The notes under the pieces: generated by a model
What the model saw: the letters and a program-made list of their open reading frames with translations, nothing else
What the model was told of the DNA's origin: nothing
Database searches by the model: none
Position numbers and translations under genes: made by a program
Assembly (NCBI GenBank): GCA_033064195.1
Contig: JARBJD010000023.1
Coordinates: 124,001-188,000, forward strand
Reading direction: 5' to 3'
From: Blattamonas nauphoetae
Taxonomy: Eukaryota; Preaxostyla; Oxymonadida
DNA: 64,000 nucleotides
Part shown: positions 24,421 to 34,803 of the stretch, one piece after another
Numbering within the stretch: position 1 is the stretch's first letter
How the letters are laid out: the number at the start of each line of letters is the position of its first letter

Positions 24421-25320
24421 TCACATCGACCAAGAACTTGAATACGATGAATCACTGCTTTCGTCATATTCTGAGCTTTGGATCTCGAATTTGTGAGATT
24501 TTGGAGCGATGAATGTGATTTGAACTGTGCTCTCTCCATTGACTTGTCTTTGAATAAACTCGTTTTTCTTCATAATCTCGTCTTCTTCCATCGCCTGAAT
24601 GTGTTGTTGTCGGCGAGTATCCTCATCTCGAGCTCCATGGAGGCTGTTTCGAAAAACTGGAAAACCATACAATGTTTGGGAGTTTTGCGGAGGTTGGAGA
24701 TTTTGGTAGATCGAAAATGGATTCAGAAGACGACGAGATGGATAAACTAAATTGGGGAACCGCGTGACAAAGGTTTTTGGAAAAGTTGGGCCGAACAAGC
24801 TGCCATCGAGGATAGCTTCCTGTGGGAGTGGGATATTATATGCATCATCGCACCCAGGACAATAAAACATGAGAGAAGACAGTCCATAATTGGCACTAAA
24901 TCCAAATGGGAGTAATTGGTGAGTACACTGGGAAGTAGGACAGAAGGGAAAGTGTTTTGCTTCAAAAATTATTGACTGAGAATATATATTGATGAAAACA
25001 GAAAAAAGACCATTTGATCCAGTCCTGCTTCAGTCTCAATGAACCATTGATGAACGATTGAATAGAACTCAAGGCAAAACCTACTAATGTCAACTGGGGA
25101 ATGGGCTATCAAAGAAAACAGGAAGGAATGAGGAAATGAGAGATATACCATCGTGTGACACTGATTCCTTTCTCAAGGCGAGAAATCCGACGTCAGCATT
25201 TTCAATCGTTGAGAGCTGATCACATTCATTGAAAGCTTCATCAATAATTGAATCATCCAGCTTCAAAACAAAGTTGACTTGTGAAAGCAGATTTATGTGT
25301 TCTTCCCAGAGTTCTGGCAT
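24421..25320 (-). CDS. Divergent casein kinase 2 regulatory (beta) subunit
   Basis: Exons 25149-25320, 25011-25105 and 24421-24975 join in frame to 273 aa. The fold order is that of CK2-beta. An N-terminal acidic helix bundle (FVLKLDDSIIDEAFNE) is followed by a segment like the family's YGLIHARYI (EFYSIVHQWFIETEAGLDQM). The zinc ribbon has its four cysteines (FCPTSQC and then MFYCPGC), followed by LDGSLFGPTFPKTF, matching the family's IDGAYFGTTFPH. It would dimerise through the zinc ribbon and bind CK2 catalytic subunits. Divergence from textbook sequences is high; the usual WISWF opening is absent. The C-terminal tail is long, acidic and Ser-rich. Introns are 43 and 35 nt. Confidence 0.85.
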
Positions 25321-25498
25321 GTGTTGTTTCCATGAAAATGGGACAGTTTCTCCTCGTCAAGGAAAATTCAAAGAAAACCTCGTTCCAGAGGAGCCTCAAA
25401 ATGAATGTAAGAGTTGAAATTATTCATTCGATGTCGTGAAGTGATTAAGAAAGAAGACAATTGTAAAACGAAGAAATGGTTGAATTCTCGAAACAAAA

Positions 25499-26420
25499 TC
25501 ATTCATCAGATATATCAAGGCCTAAAGATTTTGCAGTATGTTCGAGGTATGCAACCTATTGATCAAAGAAATAGAATAAGTGAGAAATGCGGACCTCTGA
25601 ATGAATGGTGTCGCATGCTTTCTTCAACTGGACGATTCGGCCAGCTTCTTTATGATATTCTGTTTCTTTCTCACTAAGTGTGACCCCTCTTTGTTTTTGG
25701 GACGATTTTCTGATTGAGTTGATTCGTTTGATGATTTCCTGGTTCTCCAACAATGTGGCTTCTTGTCTGAAAGAAGAAGAAAAATATATGAATGAAAGAA
25801 GGAGGTAGAAATAGAAGAGATGTTTGGAAAACAATTCTCGATATGAAAAAATAAAATGGGCGTAGAATATGACGGCACACTGTGAAATAGTCTGTTTCAG
25901 TGATTCGTTGTAAGTAATCAAAGGATCAAGCCCAAATTTTGAATATAGATAGTAATTCATCAGTCTAACAGTCGATAAAATGAGTATGAACGCAGAAGAG
26001 ATAGTTGAAGAAAAAATGTGCTGACTCTGTATGTGCTGATTCAGACAAAACTTGATATTGACGAAGGATTGAATCTAATTCTTCTTGGGTGTAGTTGTGT
26101 GTGGGATCGAAATTTGGCTCTGAGAAAGGTTCGTTTGGAGTGAGAGGTTGAGTATCTAAGATGCGTTGTTTTTGAGCTTCAATGGACTGACGACGGGGGA
26201 AAAAGTCGAAAAAAGTGAGAGTATGAGAGAAGAAATGTTATCGTACAGCTTCGTTCATCCATAACGGTTCAGTAAACCTGAAATGATCTTCGGATTCATT
26301 TCTGCTCTCCATTTCTTCTGCAATCATCTTGTCAACTTGCTGCTGGACATGTGAAAGTCCCCGTTCGTTGTCTATGAATGGAAGAGCAGATATATACTCT
26401 ACAGGAGCAGAGAGCTCCAT
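25499..26420 (-). CDS. BCAS2: Pre-mRNA splicing factor SPF27/BCAS2 (Prp19 complex)
   Basis: Exons 26247-26420, 26047-26186, 25881-25964, 25595-25766 and 25499-25555 join in frame to 208 aa (human BCAS2 is 225). The N-terminus SALPFIDNE and VQQQVDKMIAEEM matches the family's DALPYFD and LVEEE region. The segment LLMNYYLYSKFGLDPLITYNESL matches [21 protein letters not shown], and the rest is the expected coiled coil (NQEIIKRINSIRKSSQKQRG, EIVQLKKACDTIHSE-like). It is a core subunit of the Prp19/NineTeen complex. Introns are 39-114 nt. The 25965-26046 donor was chosen because it alone keeps the conserved frame. Confidence 0.85.
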
Positions 26421-26539
26421 TGCTTTTCGATGTCCTTAATTTTTGCGAATAACAAAGAAATAACACAAAACCAACAGAAGATGGTGGTGTGTCTGAATGA
26501 AGAAAAATAAAGAAGACGATGTGAAATGAAACAAGTCCT

Positions 26540-28652
26540 TCATTCTTTCTCTTCATCTCTCTTCAACAGTGGTAGAACTCTGTCTAACAGTTCCTTTTGT
26601 TTGAGGAGTGCCGGTAGTAGCTCAGACAATGACTTGTCATCATTACACTTGACAATTCTATGCTCATCCTCGTCTTTCTCCATCTCACTCTCCTTTGCTT
26701 CCATTTGCGAGCTTTTGTTGGATAAGAGGTTGACCAGCCGTTCGAGGCGATTGTCCATTTTTGGAACGATTTCTGATACCTCCTCGCAGAGTGTTTGGAC
26801 TTCAGAGGGAGCAACCTCTTCAGGAGGACCGCTGATGAAAGGAACTTTCTGTCCAGTTGCGTCGAGATGCATGCCGATGTCTGGCTCACCCACAAGTGTT
26901 TGCTCGGACCATGGAAGATCAACAATCCCAGAGAGATCGACTGCCCGTACTGGAAGCCTGGCGAGGTCGAATCCACTTTGGTAGCGATGTTTTGGTCGTT
27001 TTGGTGGACTTGGCGGGTTTGTTGTGGATTGGATGAGATTTAATCCATCAAATTCATAGTCATCGGTGGTCAATTTCAACCAATCATCATTGAGAAGCTC
27101 AAATGCTGAGTATCTATCAACAGGTGACCAAGTTAGACATTTCAGAAGAAATGCTTCGAATTGGAGAACAGGCGTCGGATAAATTAGCTCACGAGCATTT
27201 GGTTGGTTGATATCAATTTGTTTCTGTTGAATGATAAGTTCTTTTTCCACTTTCGTCCATCCCATGATCAAATCTGCGAGTTCTCTCTCTTTCCTTTTGA
27301 TCCCACGTCTTTGTTGTCTGGTGAAGATGTCAAACAAATCTTCGGACCAAAATCCAGCATTTAACAATTTCTCTGGTGGGTCAGTGTGAAGAATAGCCTT
27401 CACAAGGGTGAGGTGGTCATCATCTCGATCGTACGCACTGTTATCATCTTGATCGTCGTATCCATCATTCCATTCCAAATCTCCCTCGCCTTTCCCTCGA
27501 GGATTAAACAGCACACGTCCTGTCACTAATTCAAACGCCATACATCCAAATGACCAGAGATCTGTCCCTGGTGATGGGGTGCAACCTGAAGGAATTTGGA
27601 AACATCCTGTGAACAAAATAAGCAATACACACCAAGGATAGACTCGGGAGCACGGTACTGACGTGTTTGAATTCGGTGAGGTGGATATGGCGGTTTTTGG
27701 AAAAGGAGGGAATGGGCGTGTGGCCCTTTCTCAAGAACAGCCATTCCTGATTCGGGTGAATGAATGGAGTTCCCAAAATCAGACAATTTGATACGATATT
27801 TTTTGAATTTGGAGTGGCGATGAATGTCATGATCAGGATTGCAGTCGCCAAAGAAAGCGTCGGCATTCTTAATCCCCTGACGATCATCGATGCAAAATAC
27901 GACAGGCCATTCCAAGAGGATATTTTCTGGTTTGAGGTCCGTATGAATGAGGCTGATTGGAGGTGAATGGAGGTAGTGAAGTGCACGGAGTGTCTGGATG
28001 CAGATGAGTTTGACAATCGGTTGTGGAACACCATAAATGCGAGGAAATGTTCTGTACATCACACTGAATGTCTCTTGAGGGAGTGAAGTTGGGTCATAGA
28101 GCCGAAGAAGGTTTAAAATGTTGAGTCCCAATGTCTCAAAAACAAGGCAGTGATCTGTTGAAATAGAGTAAGAAAATGGAAAGGAGAAGAAAGAAAGATG
28201 TCTTACGTGTTCCGTTTCTGCCAGTCACAGAGAAAAAATCAAGAAGATGAGAAACATGATTGGAGTTCTCTTTGTCGCATTCGGTTATGGTTTTGAGCAT
28301 TGAAATCTCTTCTTTGGCAGCTTTGGTATAATTTGGTTGGGAGCGCACGATCTTAATGGCGACAAATTTGTTGGGGAATGGACTTCTCCTTGATTTGAAG
28401 TTACAAAATCGGTTTAAATTTGAATGATGGTGGAAACAAAAGAAGATACCGACTGTCCAGAATTTCACATAGCCAAACCGTAGAGAAGTGCCCCCATCCA
28501 AGCTTGTGACAAACTTTGTACTGTTGATTTAACACATCTCCAATAAAAACTTCGTGGTACCCTCCATTTCGATAGTCTTCCTTCGATTCTTGATCAAAGT
28601 CGATTTTGCACTTGAGGAATGGTTTCCTTTCAGTCGGGCTGGGGAAGGCCAT
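26540..28652 (-). CDS. SRPK-family serine/arginine protein kinase
   Basis: Exons 28450-28652, 28207-28388, 27633-28154 and 26540-27606 join in frame to 657 aa. The hallmark start GGYHEVFIGDVLNQQYKVCHKLGWGHFSTVWL is followed by FVAIKIVRSQPNYTKAAKEEI, LIHTDLKPENILL (HTD is typical of SRPKs), KLSDFGNS and RQYRAPESILG, then GTDLWSFGCMAFELVTG. A spacer of about 35 residues between the catalytic loop and DFG is much shorter than the animal SRPK insert. The C-terminal 200 residues are helical and charged. SRPKs phosphorylate RS domains; an SR protein is encoded at 58.7-60.2 kb. The third intron is only 26 nt. Confidence 0.95.
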
Positions 28653-28871
28653 TAGCTGGGAAGGTACGGTTTCTGGCTTATGGGAACTAGACGTCTAGCC
28701 ATCTCTCACTTTTGTCACTCTCATCAACATTTTTTAAGCCCACATACTAACAAAATACCTGATTGTCTCAACTGATTGATTTGTCTATTTCTTATCTTAT
28801 GGGTTAATTTTGATTTTTCTGATATTCTAGACTCTAGTGTCATATTCATTTAATTTTCTTTCTTTATTTTG

Positions 28872-31800
28872 ATGACATCTTTCCGTTTACCGAGTATGAC
28901 TGCTTCTCGGCCAACATGGGGCAGGAATCACCCAGATTCAAGTTCAGAGCTAGCTCGTCTCAAGGACGAGGTTTCTGTTCTTCACGAAGATCTGAATGAT
29001 ATTGTTTCAGAGAAAGTATTCTTTGAACGGAAATGTACGGAACTTGAAATCCAAATTGCAGAGTCCCATCAACGTGAAATGGAACTCAACAAAAAGCTAA
29101 AATCTGAAACAGCGAAGCTAATACTCCCTCAATCAGATCCTTCAAACCGGCTACAACAGACTATTGAAGAGTCCAACCGTATTATCATGGAACAACAGGA
29201 ATATATACATGAATTGGAGAACCGATATGAAATGTTGTCAACGCTATCTCGTGAGGACAGTAGATCTGATGAAGAGCCACAACCTCCAAGGAGATTTCTG
29301 TCAAAACGAGAGATTTTATTCAATCATGAAGATGGATCACCTCAAATTGTAGACTTATCCACTCCACAAAAACTCTCCGCATCAAACTGGCCAGACTCTT
29401 CTACACTCCCAAATATTTCGTTTACTCATCTCAAAACTGGATTACACAGAGATACTGTCCCTTTGGGAGAGTTTGAGTCTTTAAATATGCTGATGGAAGA
29501 CGTTTACTCACAATTGTTGGTCTCAACCGCGTCAAAGCTTCGTTTGGAGCGAGAAAAGGGAGAAGTCGAAAGTGAACTCCACAATTCAGCTTCAGAGTTG
29601 GACAAGATCGTCCGACAACTTGACACATGTCAAAAAGAGAACATCCAACTGAACAACAAACTTGAACAGCAGAATTCGAAAATAGAACAAATGGATGACG
29701 CACTTCTCCAGAAAGATCACATGATTGACGAGCTTCAGAAGGAAACTGAATCGAAACGAGAAACAATTCGAACCAGCAACTCGTCTCTAGAAGCTCTCAA
29801 AACATCGCTTGAAACCATCCAAACACAACTCCGCGAAACAAAAGAGGAAAATACCGCTTTATCTTCCCAGGTTGCTGAAATAACCAAACAGCTACATACA
29901 ACACAACAGGAAAGAGAAAATGTGCAGAACGAACTTTTGAAGCGAGAGTCTGAGATTCGGACATGGGATTCGGAAAGAGCTGAACTGATGGGGTCGTTAG
30001 AATCCGTCCAAAACGACAACAAAACGATGAAAGCAGATATTCAGGAGATCGCTGACATGATTGGGTTTGAAGCACAGAAGACACAGGATAATTCGTCATT
30101 CTTGACGAGTACCTCCGACGAACCGAATGTTTACGAATTGTGGATGGCTCAGTTGAAACAATCGGACTCATTTATTGCCACTCCGTCTCGGCCGACAGAA
30201 CTCTTCGATGGGATTCGGATTTCGTCTCTGGCAGCTGCTCTGCGGGTCTGGAAAACTGGAGTGGAGGAAGAGAAGACAACCGCTGTTGAGGAAGCGTTGA
30301 GTGTGGCTGTGGAGTTGAAGGGTGAGGTGGAGAGACAGAGGGAGCAGCTGAGTGAGATGAGTGAGATGTTGAGGTTGTGTGGGGTGGAGGTGGATGAGGA
30401 AGGAACGATTGTCGGAAGTGGGGATGGGTTGATCGACAGGATCCGAGAAGAATTGAAGCATTGCGAGTCAATGAGAGCAGAGGAGAAGAAGAAAGCCGCC
30501 GAACTTGTGAGACGAATGCAGAACGAAATCAAAACACAGCTCCAGGAGCACAAAGAAAAGGATGAGCAACTGCTTCGGCTTGTGGAAGAGAAAGAGCATC
30601 ATCTTGAAATGGCCCAAATCAGGATCGATGAAAAAGAGAAGGAGATCACCTCACTGAAAGGGGTTCTTGATGCACTCCTCTCTTCATCCTTCCAAAAGCG
30701 GAATGAACCTGTTCCAGCAACCAAAAACAAGGAAACTAACGAAGAAGAGCGTTCTGTGTCCATCATGTTGTTGGAAGACCTCCACAGCACCATCGCTCGC
30801 CTCTTCTCAGACAACGCCCGCCTTGTTGCGATTGTGGATGAATGCCAAGAAAGTCTGAAGGACGACCTCTCACTCCTCAATGAACGAGAACAGACGATTC
30901 AGCTTCTGACGATTGAAAACAACCAGAAGTCAGCGACATTGACAAAGGCCAAGAAAGAGAACGCTGAACTCCAAAAGCGGTTGACTGATCATCAGAAGCA
31001 ACTTGCGGAGCTTCAAACACAAACAGGACAGGAACTTGAGGAACATCAGCAGAAGATTCAAGAATTGATCGGGGTGTTGGCTGAGAGAGAGCGGGAGATT
31101 GATGAAACATGGGCTGAAATCAACAAAATGGGGATCGGAAAGGAAGACTCGTCAATGGCCGACGTGGTTCAGTTTTTGGTCGAAAAGATTGAGCACCCGC
31201 AAACGCCTCATCGACTGGATTCCACTGCAAAGCTCGCAAGGCCAACCATCCCACTCGATGAGCCAGTCACACTTGAACAAACAGACCACAGCGAAGCAAA
31301 ACAGGTGATCTCGACGCCTTATGTGAAGAAGATTCCTGTTGATGGTCTGCACACCTCTCCGGCTTCTCCCATTTTTGGGTCGCCGATGGGACAGTCATCG
31401 TTCGCGTCACCTGCTTCGTTTGGGGAAACCAGCACTCTCATCATTTCGGAAATGGATGAGATGGAGCTGACTGTTCATCGGAAGGACGGAGAACGAGTCG
31501 AGAAGAAGGACGACGAAGAATGGACTCAGCGGGAGACAGAACTCCTTCAGACTATCCAACGATTGGAGGATGATCTGGTCCAGGCTGATGAACAGATCGC
31601 CGTTCTGAAGGACCGTTGCGAGCAGATGGCCACACAGCAAGAGACACTAATCCAGGAAAAGCAACATCTGAACGAAACTGTTCAGCACCTGTCAGACCAA
31701 CAGCGTCGAACAGAAAGTCTTCTCATTCAATCACAGTCGGAGCAGTCGTCAAATCAAACATCACAGCACACTCTGATTGAAACACTCAACAAAAAAATCA

Positions 31801-33137
31801 GCCAACTGGAGAAGGATCGTTCTCTGACAGCGTCAGAAAGGCAGATGTTGGTTGAGGAGAAGTTGAAGATGGCGGAGGAGAACACTCGCGTGCTGAGTCA
31901 GATCGGTCAAGTCAAGCATCAGCTTGGAATGATTTCGTCTGATTTGAACACCACACAAGCTCGATACTTCGATTTGGTCGAAGATTTTGATGCTGCTCTC
32001 GCGTCTGAACGAGAAGCTCATGATCAAATGAAGAAGCTGACTCGGAACATTCAGAGCCACAGTGACACAATATCAGCACTTCGTCAGAAAACGGAGAAAC
32101 AGCAGAGCGAAATCCAAACGTTGAAGGAATCGCAAGCCAGGTGGACCGCCGAAGGCAGAGAAGGTCAAGAGGTTCATGAGAGAACTCTCACTGAGCTTGG
32201 GAAGAAGCTCAAAGAGGCGGAGAGTGAGCTTGAACTCGTCAGTGCTGAAAAAACAGAAATGGAAACAGTCCTCAGGAACCTGGTGGAGGAATCTGAACAA
32301 ACGAAAGAACAGCTCAAAGAAAAGGATAAATCACTGAAATTGTGTGAATCTGACCTCCGTGTTCTTCAGCGACAAAATTCCGAACTTCTCGCTCAACTTA
32401 AAGAACCGTCACGAGGAATCGAACTCCCATCGAGCGAAGGCACTGCAGAAGAACTGGGACGACTGTCAAAGTTGAAGGCAGCACTGGAAAGACGAGTGAT
32501 GGAACTGACGAAAGAGCTCAAGAACAAGGAGACTGAGATCTGGTACATGATGCAGCTGGCTGGGATCGACGAGAAGGAGTGGAGGGAGGAGTACGCTGCT
32601 CTCCAACACGAACAGAGCCCTCTTCCGACGAAACCTCAATCACCACTGAAGCTCACCATTCACACGAATAGCGGACCGTCTCATCCACAACCCCAGGAGC
32701 CCATCTCCACTCCACCAAATCCTAGTCACCAGCTGTCATCTGGACGGCACCCGCGCGTCATGTTTGCAGATGCGGTGGTTGTTGATCCGTCCGAGGTCCG
32801 TGCTCTCACCCCTCCACAATCAATTCTCAAAACATCGCAATCACGAACACGGGTCAATGATGAGAAAGAGAAGGAGGCTGAAAAGCAGCAGGAACAAATT
32901 GTTAAGGCCAAATCTTCACACCATCACCAAGACGTCACTCATGCATCTCATCACACACGTCAAATTGCACAACCACCTCAAACTTTGGAACGAACGATTC
33001 ATTCAGAGTCACTGCCAACAATGCTTCCCTCTGGACGAGCACCACCACCCAGGAAGCGGCCGAGAAGATCACCAGAATCATCTGCTCTCTTACAGGCGGA
33101 TCATCCACAACCTGCCTCTAACAAGCCAAAAAGGTGA
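28872..33137 (+). CDS. Large coiled-coil protein (1421 aa)
   Basis: A single open frame of 4.3 kb. After a short basic N-terminus, nearly the whole protein from about residue 25 to 1250 is heptad-rich (Glu/Lys/Gln/Leu), with breaks near residues 115-200, 400-460 and a longer Pro/Ser/Thr-rich gap near 780-870. The last 150 residues are disordered and basic, ending RKRPRRSPE and NKPKR, which could act as nuclear or microtubule-binding signals. Candidate roles are golgin, centrosomal or basal-body scaffold; nothing in the sequence decides. The first ATG follows an AT-rich leader and is taken as the start. Confidence 0.85.
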   Translation: MTSFRLPSMTASRPTWGRNHPDSSSELARLKDEVSVLHEDLNDIVSEKVFFERKCTELEIQIAESHQREMELNKKLKSETAKLILPQSDPSNRLQQTIEESNRIIMEQQEYIHELENRYEMLSTLSREDSRSDEEPQPPRRFLSKREILFNHEDGSPQIVDLSTPQKLSASNWPDSSTLPNISFTHLKTGLHRDTVPLGEFESLNMLMEDVYSQLLVSTASKLRLEREKGEVESELHNSASELDKIVRQLDTCQKENIQLNNKLEQQNSKIEQMDDALLQKDHMIDELQKETESKRETIRTSNSSLEALKTSLETIQTQLRETKEENTALSSQVAEITKQLHTTQQERENVQNELLKRESEIRTWDSERAELMGSLESVQNDNKTMKADIQEIADMIGFEAQKTQDNSSFLTSTSDEPNVYELWMAQLKQSDSFIATPSRPTELFDGIRISSLAAALRVWKTGVEEEKTTAVEEALSVAVELKGEVERQREQLSEMSEMLRLCGVEVDEEGTIVGSGDGLIDRIREELKHCESMRAEEKKKAAELVRRMQNEIKTQLQEHKEKDEQLLRLVEEKEHHLEMAQIRIDEKEKEITSLKGVLDALLSSSFQKRNEPVPATKNKETNEEERSVSIMLLEDLHSTIARLFSDNARLVAIVDECQESLKDDLSLLNEREQTIQLLTIENNQKSATLTKAKKENAELQKRLTDHQKQLAELQTQTGQELEEHQQKIQELIGVLAEREREIDETWAEINKMGIGKEDSSMADVVQFLVEKIEHPQTPHRLDSTAKLARPTIPLDEPVTLEQTDHSEAKQVISTPYVKKIPVDGLHTSPASPIFGSPMGQSSFASPASFGETSTLIISEMDEMELTVHRKDGERVEKKDDEEWTQRETELLQTIQRLEDDLVQADEQIAVLKDRCEQMATQQETLIQEKQHLNETVQHLSDQQRRTESLLIQSQSEQSSNQTSQHTLIETLNKKISQLEKDRSLTASERQMLVEEKLKMAEENTRVLSQIGQVKHQLGMISSDLNTTQARYFDLVEDFDAALASEREAHDQMKKLTRNIQSHSDTISALRQKTEKQQSEIQTLKESQARWTAEGREGQEVHERTLTELGKKLKEAESELELVSAEKTEMETVLRNLVEESEQTKEQLKEKDKSLKLCESDLRVLQRQNSELLAQLKEPSRGIELPSSEGTAEELGRLSKLKAALERRVMELTKELKNKETEIWYMMQLAGIDEKEWREEYAALQHEQSPLPTKPQSPLKLTIHTNSGPSHPQPQEPISTPPNPSHQLSSGRHPRVMFADAVVVDPSEVRALTPPQSILKTSQSRTRVNDEKEKEAEKQQEQIVKAKSSHHHQDVTHASHHTRQIAQPPQTLERTIHSESLPTMLPSGRAPPPRKRPRRSPESSALLQADHPQPASNKPKR

Positions 33138-33243
33138 ATGTATTTGTTCTTTTTCTTCATTTTCACTTCACATATTCCTGGTTTTCATGTGGAGAATCCC
33201 AAGAAGAATGATTCAATGAAATGACCCGTCACCTGGTTCTATA

Positions 33244-34129
33244 TCACACTGTTTCTTCATACGCAGTCGCTTGACTTAGTGTTGAAACGATGATTCGGCG
33301 GACTGGAACTGCTATGATATCATCTTCTTTCGATTGGGTTGAGGGGAGAGGAGTTGGGGTGTGATGATCCGTTCTGACAGAATTGCGTTTTGGAGCATGA
33401 ATTAAATCATAAGAAAAAAAGGAGTATAGGCAAACGGGACGGATTTGCATGTTTGATCAAAGAATGTAGTGAAGTAGACGGAGGGAAGTGATTGTCGAGC
33501 ATCGGGGAGTTGTTCGTAGGCGTTCGAATCTAGAATGTCGTAAACTTTCATCGAAAACGAAATTTCGGGTGAACTTCTCTCTTTGGATGTGAGAGATTCT
33601 GCCTCAAGGTTGAACTGTGAGTATCTTTGAGGTTGATGAAAATCTACAAAAATGAAGAGCACACTTGGTTTGAGTAAGAAGTGCCAATAAATAGAGAGCT
33701 TTAACTGTGTTGCTCCGACTGTCCTCGGGTAACTCTCTGAATTTGTGCCCAGTGGATGAAGGAGGAAGATCAGAATGAGAAGACGTAATAGCACACGGAT
33801 CGTTCTGCTCGAGAGAAATAACTTGTTGTGCGTACCGGATCATTTCAGGTGCATCACCACGAAGCGCTGCATGTGATGAAAGAAGGTAGAACACTTCTCC
33901 TGGTTGATGAGAAAACAAGAGTTGAAATGTTTCATAGTTTTGAAAGTTCCAAACTGAGAAATGCAGTTTCGTCCACTGTATCTGGAAATCCGATAGAATA
34001 AGCGTTTGCAAGGACTTCTTCAGTTTTATGGGAGAGAGAAGCAACATTTTCTGGTGTTGCTGTCAGTTGCTTTATCTTCTCCAAATCGGGGACTAAATTT
34101 TGATATTTCATTCTAATATCAGTGTACAT
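33244..34129 (-). CDS. Hypothetical helical protein, four exons
   Basis: Exons 33955-34129, 33665-33899, 33436-33624 and 33244-33373 join in frame to 242 aa; introns are 55, 40 and 62 nt. The first 110 residues form helices (IKQLTATPENVASLSHKTEEVL, and LLSSHAALRGDAPEMIRYAQQVISLEQ), the latter resembling a TPR-type hairpin. The rest is polar. I could not match a family. The second intron has competing acceptors; the one chosen keeps frame and avoids a 19-nt intron. The C-terminal exon is Thr/Pro-rich. Confidence 0.55.
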
Positions 34130-34803
34130 AACGCAAAAGCAGAAAAATATGCGGAATTAACGCGAAGGCATACTGTTTTCGTGACCCTTATTCACAGATC
34201 GCCACTTGTCAGACAGTATGGAATTCCATTCATCTGTTTTCGGCTGCTTTTCGAAAGCTTGATAGTCATGCTCGCTTTTTCGAAGCGACCAGGATGCTAT
34301 GAGGTTCAAGATGTAGCCAAGAGAAATACCAAAATAGATTCTCGATATGAACCTTGGGGGGATAGTTTTATAAAACTATCTTCTCACAACGGGACTCTTA
34401 CATTCTTTTTTCTTGTTTATTTCCTCTTTTTTGCTTTTTTCACCATTTTGTAATGACTTTCTCTTTCCATCTCAATCTAGCGTTTCAAGAATGCCCGACA
34501 ATCATCTTGTCTCTATCTCTCTCTGTGTTAATTTCTTTGAACTTTTCTATTTGTTTCTTCTTATTTTGAAACTCATTGAAAAACAGTTAAGAAGAATTTG
34601 TTACCAAATCCAAAATCAGTCCATCTCGTCCAGTTAACACTAATCAATATCAAAACACAGATCTAAACTTCCAAAAAGCATGTTATAGAATTCTTTTACT
34701 GAGAAATGAGTATACCGTTCCTGTGACGGCCAATCTGGACGGAAAATGGATGAAGATTCAAATCAAGATGAAATGGGTGAAATGAGAAAGAAGAGAATTC
34801 GAT
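34130..34803. other. Intergenic region with no firm gene
   Basis: About 670 bases. A plus-strand open frame (34100-34453, with text like RRHTVFVTLIHRSPLVRQYG) overlaps the start of the minus-strand gene and ends in a hydrophobic Phe-rich run typical of translated T-rich DNA, so I do not call it. The rest is AT-rich with pyrimidine runs. Confidence 0.4.

Noticed and set aside
33626-33663. 19-nt or 21-nt intron in the 242-aa hypothetical gene
   Set aside because: A 40-nt intron using the next acceptor keeps frame as well and fits the size range seen in conserved genes.
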